Part shown: in pieces, positions 21,751 through 32,100 of the stretch
Numbering within the stretch: the first letter of the stretch is position 1
How the letters are laid out: every line of letters starts with the position of its first letter
Virus record (IMG/VR): IMGVR_UViG_3300037882_000035
Location: 1-39,605 of that record
DNA: 39,605 nt
Reading direction: 5' to 3' (one strand)
Source: a virus
Made by a program: the position numbers and the translations under genes
Notes under the pieces: generated by a model
What the model saw: only the letters and a program-made list of their open reading frames with translations
Database searches by the model: none
Told to the model about the DNA's origin: nothing

Positions 21751-22404
21751 ATGGATAACTACGGTATGCCGAGTGGGTTTGGGCAATTCTACACCGGGCA
21801 ACCTGCGCCCGCGCAGCCGCCAGTATATTCGTACCAAGCTGGGGGCATGATTGGTCCCGGTGGTATGCCTGAAAGGATGGGGTTGTCCCCACAAGGTGGT
21901 GTCATTCCGGCTGAGGCGATGGACATGGAGATAAACCAGTTTGCTTCTCGGCACCCAGAACAGTTGGAGCAGATTCGACAAGCGATAATGCAGGTTGTCC
22001 AGTCTGGTGAACTAACACCACAAGAACTTAATACCATAATCCAACTAGCGACTGTGGCGTCACGTAATCCAGAGATATACCCTAATGTCCGCAAGTTTGC
22101 CATCCAGCAGGGTATTGCTACGGAGCAAGACTTACCACCACAATATGACCAAGGGTTGGTGTTTGCTTTGTTGCTTGCAGCTAAAGCCATCCAGCAGGAC
22201 ATTGGCGGGCAGGACATGATGGCTGGGGGTTCGCCTAGCGCGATACCGTCTATGGCTAAAGGTGGGGCTGTCCCGGACTCGCGTAAACCTGACGGGTCTG
22301 TTATGATTAACGCACACGAAGGTGAGTATGTTATTCCGGCTAATGTCGTTAAGATGAAAGGCAGGGAGTTTTTCGATAACCTTGTTGAGAAGTATAAAGA
22401 GTGA
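21751..22404 (+). CDS. Virion protein of the ejection cluster (217 aa)
   Basis: Gln/Pro/Gly-rich N-terminus (YGMPSGFGQFYTGQPAPAQP), a helical middle (QLEQIRQAIMQVVQSGELTP) and a C-terminal block (INAHEGEYVIPANVVKMKG followed by REFFDNL) that I recognise from many phage tail and internal virion proteins. It sits at the head of the internal-virion-protein operon and overlaps the next start by four bases. Function is likely structural; details unknown. Confidence 0.65.
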   Translation: MDNYGMPSGFGQFYTGQPAPAQPPVYSYQAGGMIGPGGMPERMGLSPQGGVIPAEAMDMEINQFASRHPEQLEQIRQAIMQVVQSGELTPQELNTIIQLATVASRNPEIYPNVRKFAIQQGIATEQDLPPQYDQGLVFALLLAAKAIQQDIGGQDMMAGGSPSAIPSMAKGGAVPDSRKPDGSVMINAHEGEYVIPANVVKMKGREFFDNLVEKYKE

Positions 22405-22835
22405 GCACCTCTATCGAAGTATTAACTATTGATAGGCTGAATGAGTTGTGGCCCAAGCTGCGTGGGATGTTCGCGCAGAGTTGTGATGGGAATGAGCTAA
22501 GCAAAGACGAGCTAACACCTGAAGACATTTTGGTTCTAGCTGCCGCTGACAGGGTACTTATTGTTGTAGGGTTTGATAACGGCGAGCCTGCGTGTACAAT
22601 TGCTGTGCAGTTTAGTTACATGAACGAGAAAAAAGTTGCCGACATTATGGCCCTTGCTGGGAAAGATTTAACTTTGTTTAAAAACCAGTATTGGAGCTCG
22701 ATACTAGAATGGTTTAGGGGCAATCAAGTTGATTATGTGGACGCGGTGGCGGCCCCTAAGTTGGCTAATATATTATTGAAGCGATATGGTTTTACCAAGT
22801 CTGCGGTGCAGGTGCGGATGGATATGAGAGGATAA
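22401..22835 (+). CDS. GNAT-fold-like internal virion protein (T7 gp13-like)
   Basis: 144 residues, GTG start overlapping the upstream stop (GTGA). The order of beta strands and helices, and blocks such as GEPACTIAVQFSYM and YWSSILEWFRGNQVDYVDAV followed by ANILLKRYGFTKS, resemble a small acetyltransferase fold, including the late helix-turn-strand where other GNATs bind substrate. T7 gp13, in the same relative position before the ejection proteins, has the same look. No clear acetyl-CoA pyrophosphate loop is seen, so catalysis is doubtful; an assembly role is more likely. Confidence 0.55.
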   Translation: MSTSIEVLTIDRLNELWPKLRGMFAQSCDGNELSKDELTPEDILVLAAADRVLIVVGFDNGEPACTIAVQFSYMNEKKVADIMALAGKDLTLFKNQYWSSILEWFRGNQVDYVDAVAAPKLANILLKRYGFTKSAVQVRMDMRG

Positions 22836-22836
22836 T

Positions 22837-24255
22837 ATGGGTAGAGCAGTTAAGACAGTAGTCGCAGTTGCAGCAGCTGTTGCAGTTCCTTATGTAGCAC
22901 CGGCTATCTCGGCTACGTTAGGAACTTCAGCAGTCGTCAGCGGGGCAATTGCTGGAGCTGGATTACAGGCAGCATCGGCGGCAGTAACTGGCGGGAACAT
23001 AGGTAAGTCGGCGTTAGCAGGGGCAATAGGCGGCGGTATTTACGGGTATGCTAATCCGGGAATTGCTACCAGCGCTACTGCACCTACCAGTGCTGCTGCC
23101 ACTACTGAGTCTTTGTATTCATTACCGGGGTCTAACGTAGGAAGTATGCCGCCCGTTGACTATAGCTTAACATCAGGTGTTGGAAGCGCGGCAGGTGGTT
23201 CTTTATCCAGCGTTGGTGCAATGGCGCCTGTTGACTACAGTCTAACATCTGGGCTTAGTAACTTAGGAGGAGCTGGGTTACAAGCGCCTACGTTTAATGC
23301 ATCTGGTATAGGCAGCGCGCTTAGCTCCGGGGCGCCTATTGATTACAGTTTAGGCGCGTATTCCACCCCGTCTGTTGGGCTACAGGCGCCAACGTTTGAC
23401 GCTTCTGGAGTCAGTAATGCTATCAACACCGGGGCGCCTATTGACTATAGTTTAGGTGGTTATGCTCAACCATCTACTGGGCTTAGATTGCCAACTATGG
23501 CACAGCCGACTACCAGTTTTACAACCCCAGATTACTCTGGTGTTACTGACGTCGCTAGTGCTGCGAGTCCTGAACCTACTGCATCAACAACACCGGCAGA
23601 GCCAACTAGCTCTCGGTTCGGTAAGTTTGTCGATGCGGTAAAACAAATTCCCGGGCAGATTGCTGAGAAGTTTACTGACCCCAAAGCGTTAGCAGATATG
23701 ACACTACGAGCCGCTGGACAACTAGCGGGTACTGCATTTGCTGGGGATGGGTTGACCCCACAAGAGCAACAATTACTGAACCAGCAAACTGAAGAGTTAC
23801 GCACACTACAACAAACTAACCGCGCTTTGTTTGACCAGCGATTGGAGCAGGCACAGAATTTAATTGGTGAGTCTAAGTATTTCGACCCTGAGTATTTCGG
23901 ACTACAGCGAGCTAGGCGTGCGCAAATTGCAGGGGCGCGTGCTAAACGTGCGGGGCTCCGTGGGTTGAGTGATGCGGCACGTGTTGCTGAGGGCCGCAGG
24001 TTTGACTTAGGTACAGCACGTGATGTAGGAACGGCTTTTGACAGTGGTTACAACACTGGTGTGCAGGGTAGATTGCGGACTATGCAGTCGGGTATATGGT
24101 TGATGCCGACCAGTATGCCTGATAGTTTCGGTGGGTATAACACGATAAGCAATGCGTATGCCAATGCTGAAGACCGCAGACAAAAGAAAGTGTCTGGTGT
24201 GCAGGAATTGTTTGGTAACATAACTGGTATCGCGCAAGCTAATTCAAGGGGTTAG
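22837..24255 (+). CDS. Internal virion / DNA ejection protein with tandem repeats (472 aa)
   Basis: The N-terminal 75 residues are Ala/Gly/Val-rich and hydrophobic (VVAVAAAVAVPYVAPAISAT, ALAGAIGGGIYGYANPG), fitting a membrane-inserting ejection protein. Residues about 107-210 carry four copies of P[VI]DYSL with surrounding repeats. The C-terminal third is helical and charged (QQLLNQQTEELRTLQQTNRA, YFGLQRARRAQIAGARAKRA). It is the first of three successive large ejection-type proteins, as T7 gp14 is in T7. Expected to leave the head with the DNA and form a channel across the envelope. Confidence 0.65.
   Translation: MGRAVKTVVAVAAAVAVPYVAPAISATLGTSAVVSGAIAGAGLQAASAAVTGGNIGKSALAGAIGGGIYGYANPGIATSATAPTSAAATTESLYSLPGSNVGSMPPVDYSLTSGVGSAAGGSLSSVGAMAPVDYSLTSGLSNLGGAGLQAPTFNASGIGSALSSGAPIDYSLGAYSTPSVGLQAPTFDASGVSNAINTGAPIDYSLGGYAQPSTGLRLPTMAQPTTSFTTPDYSGVTDVASAASPEPTASTTPAEPTSSRFGKFVDAVKQIPGQIAEKFTDPKALADMTLRAAGQLAGTAFAGDGLTPQEQQLLNQQTEELRTLQQTNRALFDQRLEQAQNLIGESKYFDPEYFGLQRARRAQIAGARAKRAGLRGLSDAARVAEGRRFDLGTARDVGTAFDSGYNTGVQGRLRTMQSGIWLMPTSMPDSFGGYNTISNAYANAEDRRQKKVSGVQELFGNITGIAQANSRG
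23278..23481 (+). repeat. Tandem repeat, 34-codon (102-bp) period, in the ejection protein gene
   Basis: Two adjacent units begin LQAPTF (23278 and 23380) and continue [ND]ASG..., then GAPIDYSLG; two more diverged PVDYSL copies lie upstream at about 23152 and 23224. The unit is in frame and conserved more at protein than at DNA level. Confidence 0.7.
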
Positions 24256-24256
24256 T

Positions 24257-26173
24257 ATGGACTTTGGGCAGTTCTTAAGTGATGCTGGACGTGGTATGAC
24301 AGCTGCCAGTAAGTTGGCGGAAGCTGCACGTATAGAACGTCAGAATCAGCTGGCTATTGAGAATATGAACAGGACAGCTGACCTAGATAAAAAAGAAGCT
24401 GGTATGAAACCAGTTTTTTTAAATAGTATCTTAACGCCTCAGTTTAATAATGTTGATGGTCCACTACCACCGGCGATGCCTTATGAGCAAATGCCTGCAC
24501 AAATGCCAGCAGCTGCACCTGCTGCTCCCGCACAACAAGTTAGTGCAGCGGCAGAACCAGTGCGAAGTTTGGCTGCCGTTGCGGCGGCGAATAAAGCTAA
24601 ACCTCCGGCGAAACCAGTTTTTCAATCTAATGCGGAGACTCCAGCTGGTCGATGGCTAGAAGGCGTTGGGTCTACTTTTGATGAGTACAATAAGCTACAA
24701 GCACTGAGGTTTAAAGTTAATGACAAGTACCGATTAGACGCCGGGTTACTTGGTATGTTTAGAAGCCAAACCGATGAGCAGCGTAAAACTGCCAAGGAAA
24801 TCATGAGTCGGTTAGGCGATATGTCTGCTGATGAATTGGAATATGTACTGGCTAATAACAAGTTACCCCCTGCTCCTGTTGTTGAACCAAAAAAGCAGCC
24901 TGCTCCGCAAGCTAAAAAACCGGCTGAGGACCCTGCTGTTACTTCTGCGGCTGCACAATACGACAACGCCAGAACACCTTATGATGATTTAATCACCAGG
25001 AGCGCGCAGCAGTACGGTCTCGACCCCGTGATGTTTAAGCGTTTGATTGGTACAGAATCATCGTTTAATCCGGCAGCTGTATCGCCAAAAGGTGAGGGGG
25101 CAGGGCTGGGTATCGCGCAGATTAGCCGGCACCACAACCTAACTCGTGAACAGAAACTAGACCCGAACACGGCTATTCCTTACGCAGCTAAATTGTTTTC
25201 TCAATACCTAGCAGAGGCCAATGGGGACCAAGTTCGTGCGTTAGAGAAATACAAAGGCGCTGTCAGCGAGCAAGGTAAAGCCTCTATGGCAGGCCCGATA
25301 GGACTCATTCTGTCTGGTACTAGGCCACAGCAGCAGCAAGTTGTTACCCCGCCTGCCACGCTGGAAACCCCTGCCACGCAAACGCGCAATATGCAAATGG
25401 CTGATTACTACCTAGCTAACCCTAATGCCATCCCGTTTGAAATGGAACAGGTCAACAAATTTGCCCAGCAGCAAGCAGAGTTATTAACTAGACAGCGTAA
25501 TCAAGCGGCGCAAATGGCGCAGCTGTATATCAGCAGCAACACTGCTAAAGGCAGAGAGATGGGTGCGCAGCTTATTGCGACCGTTAATCAGCTGGACGGT
25601 TCTTTGCTATCTTTGCAGCAGCAAGTAGAACAAAAACAAATGTACCTACAGGGAATGCAGGGCGTTAGAGAGTTATCCACAGCGAACGACCCACGCAGAT
25701 TGTCCGGTGTTTTGTCTAGGTATCTCGGGGTGCCTGTCGGTATCCAGCCACGCTCTGATGGTATGTATAACTATTTCGTCAACGGTCGGAAGGTAGTCGA
25801 TGGTGTGACCCCGCAAGCGTTGGCACAAAAAGCGCTGTTGGAATTCAACCCAGAAGCCAGAACAGCGGCAGCCTCTAGTGCAGCATTGGAGAACAAACTG
25901 GCATTGGAGCAGCGGTATAGTTCGGATACTGCTACTGCGCTGGCAGGTATTCAGAAAGCGATTGTCGAAGGTGAGTATAAGCTGGCTGAACGACGAGCGC
26001 AGGATAGTAACGGTAAGCTAACTGTAGACACATCGAAAGGGGTGGCGTACTTCCAGCAGGGCAATTCTGTGTTTATAATCAACCCTGATGGTACAATACA
26101 AGAAACCAAATCAGGCCCTGTTAATACTGGCCCAGTAGCCAAACAGGTTATGGGGATAAACTTAGGAATGTAG
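24257..26173 (+). CDS. Ejection protein with lytic transglycosylase (SLT) domain (638 aa)
   Basis: N-terminal helices and an Ala/Pro/Gln-rich linker are followed at about residues 242-340 by a soluble-lytic-transglycosylase domain: YGLDPVMFKRLIGTESSFNP with catalytic Glu267, GLGIAQIS (283-290), then DPNTAIPYAAKLF and ALEKYKGA. The C-terminal 300 residues are long charged and Gln-rich helices. As in T7 gp16, a virion transglycosylase opens a local hole in peptidoglycan for DNA entry; here the domain is in the middle-sized protein rather than the giant one. This supports a Gram-negative host. Confidence 0.85.
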   Translation: MDFGQFLSDAGRGMTAASKLAEAARIERQNQLAIENMNRTADLDKKEAGMKPVFLNSILTPQFNNVDGPLPPAMPYEQMPAQMPAAAPAAPAQQVSAAAEPVRSLAAVAAANKAKPPAKPVFQSNAETPAGRWLEGVGSTFDEYNKLQALRFKVNDKYRLDAGLLGMFRSQTDEQRKTAKEIMSRLGDMSADELEYVLANNKLPPAPVVEPKKQPAPQAKKPAEDPAVTSAAAQYDNARTPYDDLITRSAQQYGLDPVMFKRLIGTESSFNPAAVSPKGEGAGLGIAQISRHHNLTREQKLDPNTAIPYAAKLFSQYLAEANGDQVRALEKYKGAVSEQGKASMAGPIGLILSGTRPQQQQVVTPPATLETPATQTRNMQMADYYLANPNAIPFEMEQVNKFAQQQAELLTRQRNQAAQMAQLYISSNTAKGREMGAQLIATVNQLDGSLLSLQQQVEQKQMYLQGMQGVRELSTANDPRRLSGVLSRYLGVPVGIQPRSDGMYNYFVNGRKVVDGVTPQALAQKALLEFNPEARTAAASSAALENKLALEQRYSSDTATALAGIQKAIVEGEYKLAERRAQDSNGKLTVDTSKGVAYFQQGNSVFIINPDGTIQETKSGPVNTGPVAKQVMGINLGM

Positions 26174-26175
26174 TA

Positions 26176-29100
26176 ATGACCAAAGAGGGATTACAACCGT
26201 TTGCTAACCCGTTGTTAGACATGCAACAACCAAACGGAGTACCCTCAGCGGTATTTAATCCGTTCGGGTTTGCGCCAACCCCTGCACCGCGTCAGGATGA
26301 AGCTGCCATCAATCAAATGGGGCAGTTAGGTGTCAACATGGCTAGGCAGGCTGGGCTACCTAACACACAAATAAATACGACTGGTGTCGCGTATAGTAAA
26401 TCGCTAGGCAAATTCTACGTACAAGGTATTACCTTCGATGAGGATGACGCACAGTCGCTTGTCGAATCTAAATCATGGTTACAAAACCCTCCTGTGGGTT
26501 TGCCCACTGATGGTGACTGGACACCGATAGACCCTCAATCGTATTCCCAATTGGTAGACAGTGTGCAGTCGCCAACGCTGGGTAAACTTGCGGGCAAAGC
26601 ATTTGGCAGAGGAGTTGATTCTTTGCAGATGCTGGCAGGCAGAGGGTTGCAGTTAGCTGGTGCTGAACAGCTTGGCGGGAATATCGTTGCGCAACAAGCA
26701 GAGGACTTACGCAAGTCGGCACCATTCGAGCGTAGATTCACCAATGTTGAAACTCCACGCGATGCAGTCGAGTGGTTTGTCGCTAACTTCGCCGAGCAAG
26801 GACCCAACATTATTGAAGCAGTGGCCACTGGTGCTCTAGGTTTCTTGGGGGGTACTGCGGTTGGTGGCCCTGTAGCCGGGGCAGGCGCGGCATTGGCTGG
26901 CTTAGTCGGTAAGACAGAATTTAAAAATGCAGTTAAAGCAGCAGCCGCTAAGAAATTAGCGGGCGAAACTTTAGATGCAGCCGAGACTAAGTTACTGCGT
27001 GAAGCGGCAGGGATTACTGGTGCTGTTGCAGCCAGTTATGCCAACAACTATGCCACGGGTGCCGCTGACATCTATGGGGAAATGCGCGAGCAAGGTGTAG
27101 GTGCTGATGATGTTGGGGCTAGATTAACGTCACTTGCTGGGGCGATTCCCTACGCAGCGTTGAGTTCATTGCCTGAATATGTTTTGGCAGGGCGGTTGCT
27201 AGGTAATGCGCCTGCCCGTGGGGCCAAAAGTAGTTTACTCAAAAGAGGCGCAATCGGTTTAGGTGCAGGTGGTACACTCGAAGGTGGTACAGAAGCGGCG
27301 CAAGAAGCGTTAGTCATGGGGCTATCTGGGCAGGATTTAAATACCCCAGAAGCTGCGGACAGATTAATCAATTCCTTTGCTGCGGGGTTTGCTATCGGTG
27401 GTCCATTTGGTGCAGCTGCGAATTTAAAAAGCGGCGCACCAGCAGATATGCTAAAAGGCAGCGGCGTGGCTGAACCTGATTCCCCGCTTGGGGCACAGTC
27501 GCCTGAAGAACCACCAAGGCTACCATACACCCCAGCAGAGGGGTTACCCGCACCAGAAGTACCGTTATCGCTACCCGGCCCTGTACAATTATTGACTCCG
27601 GCGGGACCGTCTGTGTTTAACGTAAACCCAGAAGGTGTGGCTGTACAGAATAAGTTACTAAGGCAACTCGGTAATATACCACCGTCGCAAGAACCCGGTA
27701 GTCAGGGTGTGCTCAATGTTTTTGACGGGTTAATATCTGAACAAGAACTTAACGCTAGGATGCAACCGGTTTCTGCACCCACACCTGAAGTGCAGGATAT
27801 ACAACCAGAGCCTGTGGTAGACCCTCGGCAAGGAGCGTTGCAGTTTAGCGGTCCTCCACCTGTAGACGAAGGCGTACAAAATACGCAGATGTCTGACCAG
27901 TTGCGTGTTATACAGGAGCGGATACGCAGGCAGCGTGAGTACGACGCAGCACAGGCAGAATTAGCAGCTAGGCAGCAGGCAGAGGTTGAGCAGCTTCAAC
28001 GAGAAAGCCGTGGAGCTAGAGACCTATTCATCATGCGGCAGAACGCGCAGCCTAAGATATTGCCGACAGCGCGAGAAGTGCAAACCCCAGCGATGCCTGC
28101 ACAGTTACCACTATTCAACAGAACAGAAGCACCACCAGTTAGTCGTGGCGAGATGTTAAAACGTGGTGGTATGGCTGGAGCACTGCCAGAGATTCCACAA
28201 CAAGTTACAGAGCAGGCACCGGATGCAGCGCAGATGTCTTTGTTCGATGAACAGGGAAACCCCACAATTGTAGAACCAACGGTTACCGCGCCGATACAGC
28301 CCATGTCGCCCCAAGAGGAGTGGGAGGACAAGAAACCCGAGGGTGCGTTGTCATACAAAGACCTACCCGTTGGGGTTCGTAGAGCGTGGGAACAGGATGT
28401 TGCCAGTAACAGGGCCACCATGTTGCGCGCTGAAGAGTTGGCGGACTCTGTAGAGTTGTCACCAGCTCAAGCAGTAAACCAGTCGGTGGCTGATGCGAAA
28501 GAAGCAATGACGCCTAGAGAGTTTAGGGATTCCATTTCGTCAGTTATCGAGTATGCCTATGTGATGCCTGAGGATACCAACAACAAAGCGGCTATCGAAG
28601 CGGCACGCAAAGCTATGGAGGACATCGTAGCCAGTGACCGATACCAGCAAGAGGTGGACAACAGCTTAATCGATTCTATCAATATGCTGCCAAGTGTTGA
28701 GGCCGTGTACACTCGCGGCTTTGAGAAAGGCCAGTATAAGCCTTGGTTTAAACGTGCTATCAACCGAGGGTTCCTTCCGAGGATAACCACTGTCATCCGT
28801 GGGTTAAGTCTGGACGACGCTACTAAGTTGTTAGAAAGCGGGTTGGTTAGGACAGGTAACTTGCCTGTGGATACCATTAAAAAATACAGAGCCAAGAACC
28901 CTGTGTCAGGGCAAGGTGGTACTGGTACGCAGAACACCATAGACAATGACGCTAAGCGTTTGGCTGATTATATCCACGAGCTAAACACTAAGACGTCTGA
29001 GTTTAACAACAAGCAGAAAGCGCAGGCCATTAATAAGTTAACACTGATGTACGACAAAGTTAGGTCTGCTGGAGGGGAATCGTTCATCGACAGAGCGGGC

Positions 29101-32100
29101 AACCCGTTGTCTGCGTATTTCGATGAACTCGGCGACCCGTATATTGGTATCGTCAAGAACAGGGTTAGAGTTGGCACTGAAGAGTTCAGTCAAGAAGACA
29201 TCAAGCAGTTTGAGAAAGACCTCCGCGACGCTGAGTACTATATGGACTTGGACGAACCACCGCTTAGCCTAGATGACTGGAATGTTAGGGGTTATGGTGA
29301 TGATGACTATGGTGACGGTAGGTATTTCAGAGACGATGGAACTCCTATAACACAAGCGTTGCCTATTGGGCGCACAAAGTTGCTGACCAGTAGTTTCGTT
29401 AGTAAGTTATCAGTTAAGCCTAAGGTGCATGTGTATGCGAATCAAGCGGACTTGCAAGCGAAAAACGCTCAGCTTTACAAGCGTGCAGCGGCGGCGCGCG
29501 TCAATGGTGATTTTGACAAAGTGAATGCTGTGGGGTATTCCTTTGGTGATGGTGAAGTCATTGTGTTCAGCGACCGGATACTGACTGAGAAAGCGTTGAA
29601 CTATGTGCTGGCACACGAGACACTTGGCCACTTCGGATTCCGTAGCTTACTGACACCGGCTCAGCTTAACGCTGCGCTTGACGGTGTGTACGACAGTAGT
29701 CCGAAAGTTCAGGCTGCTGTTAAAACGTCAATGGCAGCACGCGGTATGTCAAAGCATGAAGCCATCGAAGAATACCTAGCTGACTTTGCAGGGGCGTTGG
29801 ATACCAACATCATCGCTAAGTTCTGGAATGCGGTTAAAAACTTTTTGAATAAACTGGGCGTAACCTTTGAAGACGACATGGCTCGGTATTTCGTCAGCCA
29901 GTCCCGTCGGTATGTCAGGAACGGCACAGTGTCCGGGACATTCTTAGATTTTGCAGAGATGGCTAAGCGGGCGGCGTCAGTAGAAAGTGGTGATGACATT
30001 GCCAACACTGGACGCTTTGCCACAATGAGTGACGTGTACAGTGACCAGAATATCGTGGCCAGTTCAGCGGCTTACGCTAGGCGTAGTTTCGATATGCAGG
30101 ATATAGGTAACTGGTTTCAACAAGCCAAGGATGCGGGTGTGCGCATCGGCGATGTCTGGGAGCGTATTAAAGGTGAGCTCAAAACCATGAACTTCGCTTC
30201 GCGCGAAAACCGTGGATACCGTAGACTGTACGAGATATTAAGAGACACAAACAAAGACGCGGCAAGGTTGCGTGCTAAGTACAACGCTATGATGGACACT
30301 GTGTTGTCCCCTGCATTTGAAGTACTGAACGGTAAGTATTCCAAGGGTGCGACACGAGCGCAGATTGATACCACATCACGGATGCTACGCGAAGCCAACG
30401 CTGCGAAGTTCGCATCGCTTTCTGAAGAGGATATTAAATCATTCGGCAAATTGGTGGTGTTGGTAGACAACCAGCCTACAGTAGACCCAGAAGTTCTAAA
30501 GCAACTTAAAGCTAAAGGTCGGTTTACGCTAGACGACTTTAAAAATGGATTCGAGTGGCAAGAGTCGGTCATGGAACCAGTCAATGGGGTGTCTACTGAA
30601 GTTAAGAAAACCATGCGCTTCGAAGGAATACCTACGCTTACAGAGCAAAGTCCTGAGTGGGTGATGTACAACGAAGTGCGGGAGACAATGGATGAATCGG
30701 CCATTGATATGTTACTGGCTAACTATACCGCAGGCAGAGAAGCCCGTACAAATGTGGAACGCAAAGCTGAACAGCTACTTAAACGCAACTTATCTGAGAA
30801 CGATAAAGCATTTTTGGATAGGATAACGAATAAGTACATGGACATGTATAACGAAGGTTCCACCATGTCTGTATCTGGTGCTACCACGTTTAGCAAAGAC
30901 TCAGTGCAACGGGCCTCTGAGTTCTTACGTGACTTTAATACTGCGCTGCTTGGCAAAGACACTGACCGTAACGCAGCTATGCAATCGTATTTTGCTGATG
31001 CTGAGTATGATGACATCTATGCTGGTATCGAAGGGTTGAAAGCTGGTTCTACGATGCAGCGTAACGACCCCAAACTTAAGTATGCTGTACAACAAGCCAT
31101 TGCAAACGTGGTGTTGACTGAAGAAAGTCGGGGTGGTGCTGAGTCATTTGCCAAACGTACCATAGCCGGTGGGTATGTACCATATGGACGCGAAGGTAAC
31201 TGGCAAGTGCGTATACAAGCAGTAGACCCCAAGACTGGGCAGGTATACAAAGTCTCTGAAGAGTACCGTTCGAAATTGTTTTTTGCGCAAGTTGATAATA
31301 AAGCTGATGCGCTGAACATGTCCAAGGAAGTACAAGGTATTTTCGACAGTGCGTCGGACGGGTTGTATGAAATGGAGGTGCTCGACGGTGCTGAGTATGT
31401 TGTCAAAAAAGTTAAATTTGTGGCGCAAGCCGAGACAGCAAGAGAAGAAAGTGCCAACACCACGAACGCGAACTTGAACGAAGTCATCGGTGTAATCACA
31501 CGGTTCAACGTTTCGATAACTCCAGAAGAACGGGCCAAGTTAGTCGTTGGGTTGACTCAACAAAACGCCAGCGCTCGGCGTAGGTTGCAGCGGTCGAACA
31601 CTCCCGGTGTTGACCCCAACACCATTAAGTATGTGTCTAAGCATCTTGAAGCTACCGCATCCGCTGTTGCTCGTAAGCGTCACCGTGCTGAAGTTGATAG
31701 GCTGTTCGACGAGTCTGATGCAGAAAGCAAACAACTTTGGTACGGCAGTGAGGCTGAGTACAAACGTCGCAAGGCAGAGTGGGAGCGTGCTAAGAAAGAC
31801 CCCACGATGCCCGAGGCAGCAAAACGCGCGGCAAGGGTAGAGTTCGATGACTACCACTTTACTTATGTGACTAATAGTTCTGAGACGATGGGGAACCGAT
31901 ACTTAGACCGTGGTCGCAGGCTAATCGCGTTTATGGACTCACAGTCGAATGTTGACTATACCGACTTTGCCAGTGGTGAAGCGGCATCGGCAGTGCGTAC
32001 TGCGACAACGTTTGCATTCATGGGCGCGTCATTAGCCACGGCAATCTTGAACTACGTCGGTATAGCCACTAACGCGCTACCTGCATTCTCAGCGTACTCG

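Noticed and set aside
22837-24255. CRISPR-like or diversity-generating repeat
   Set aside because: The repeats are in-frame protein repeats; no reverse transcriptase or spaced identical repeats are present in the window.
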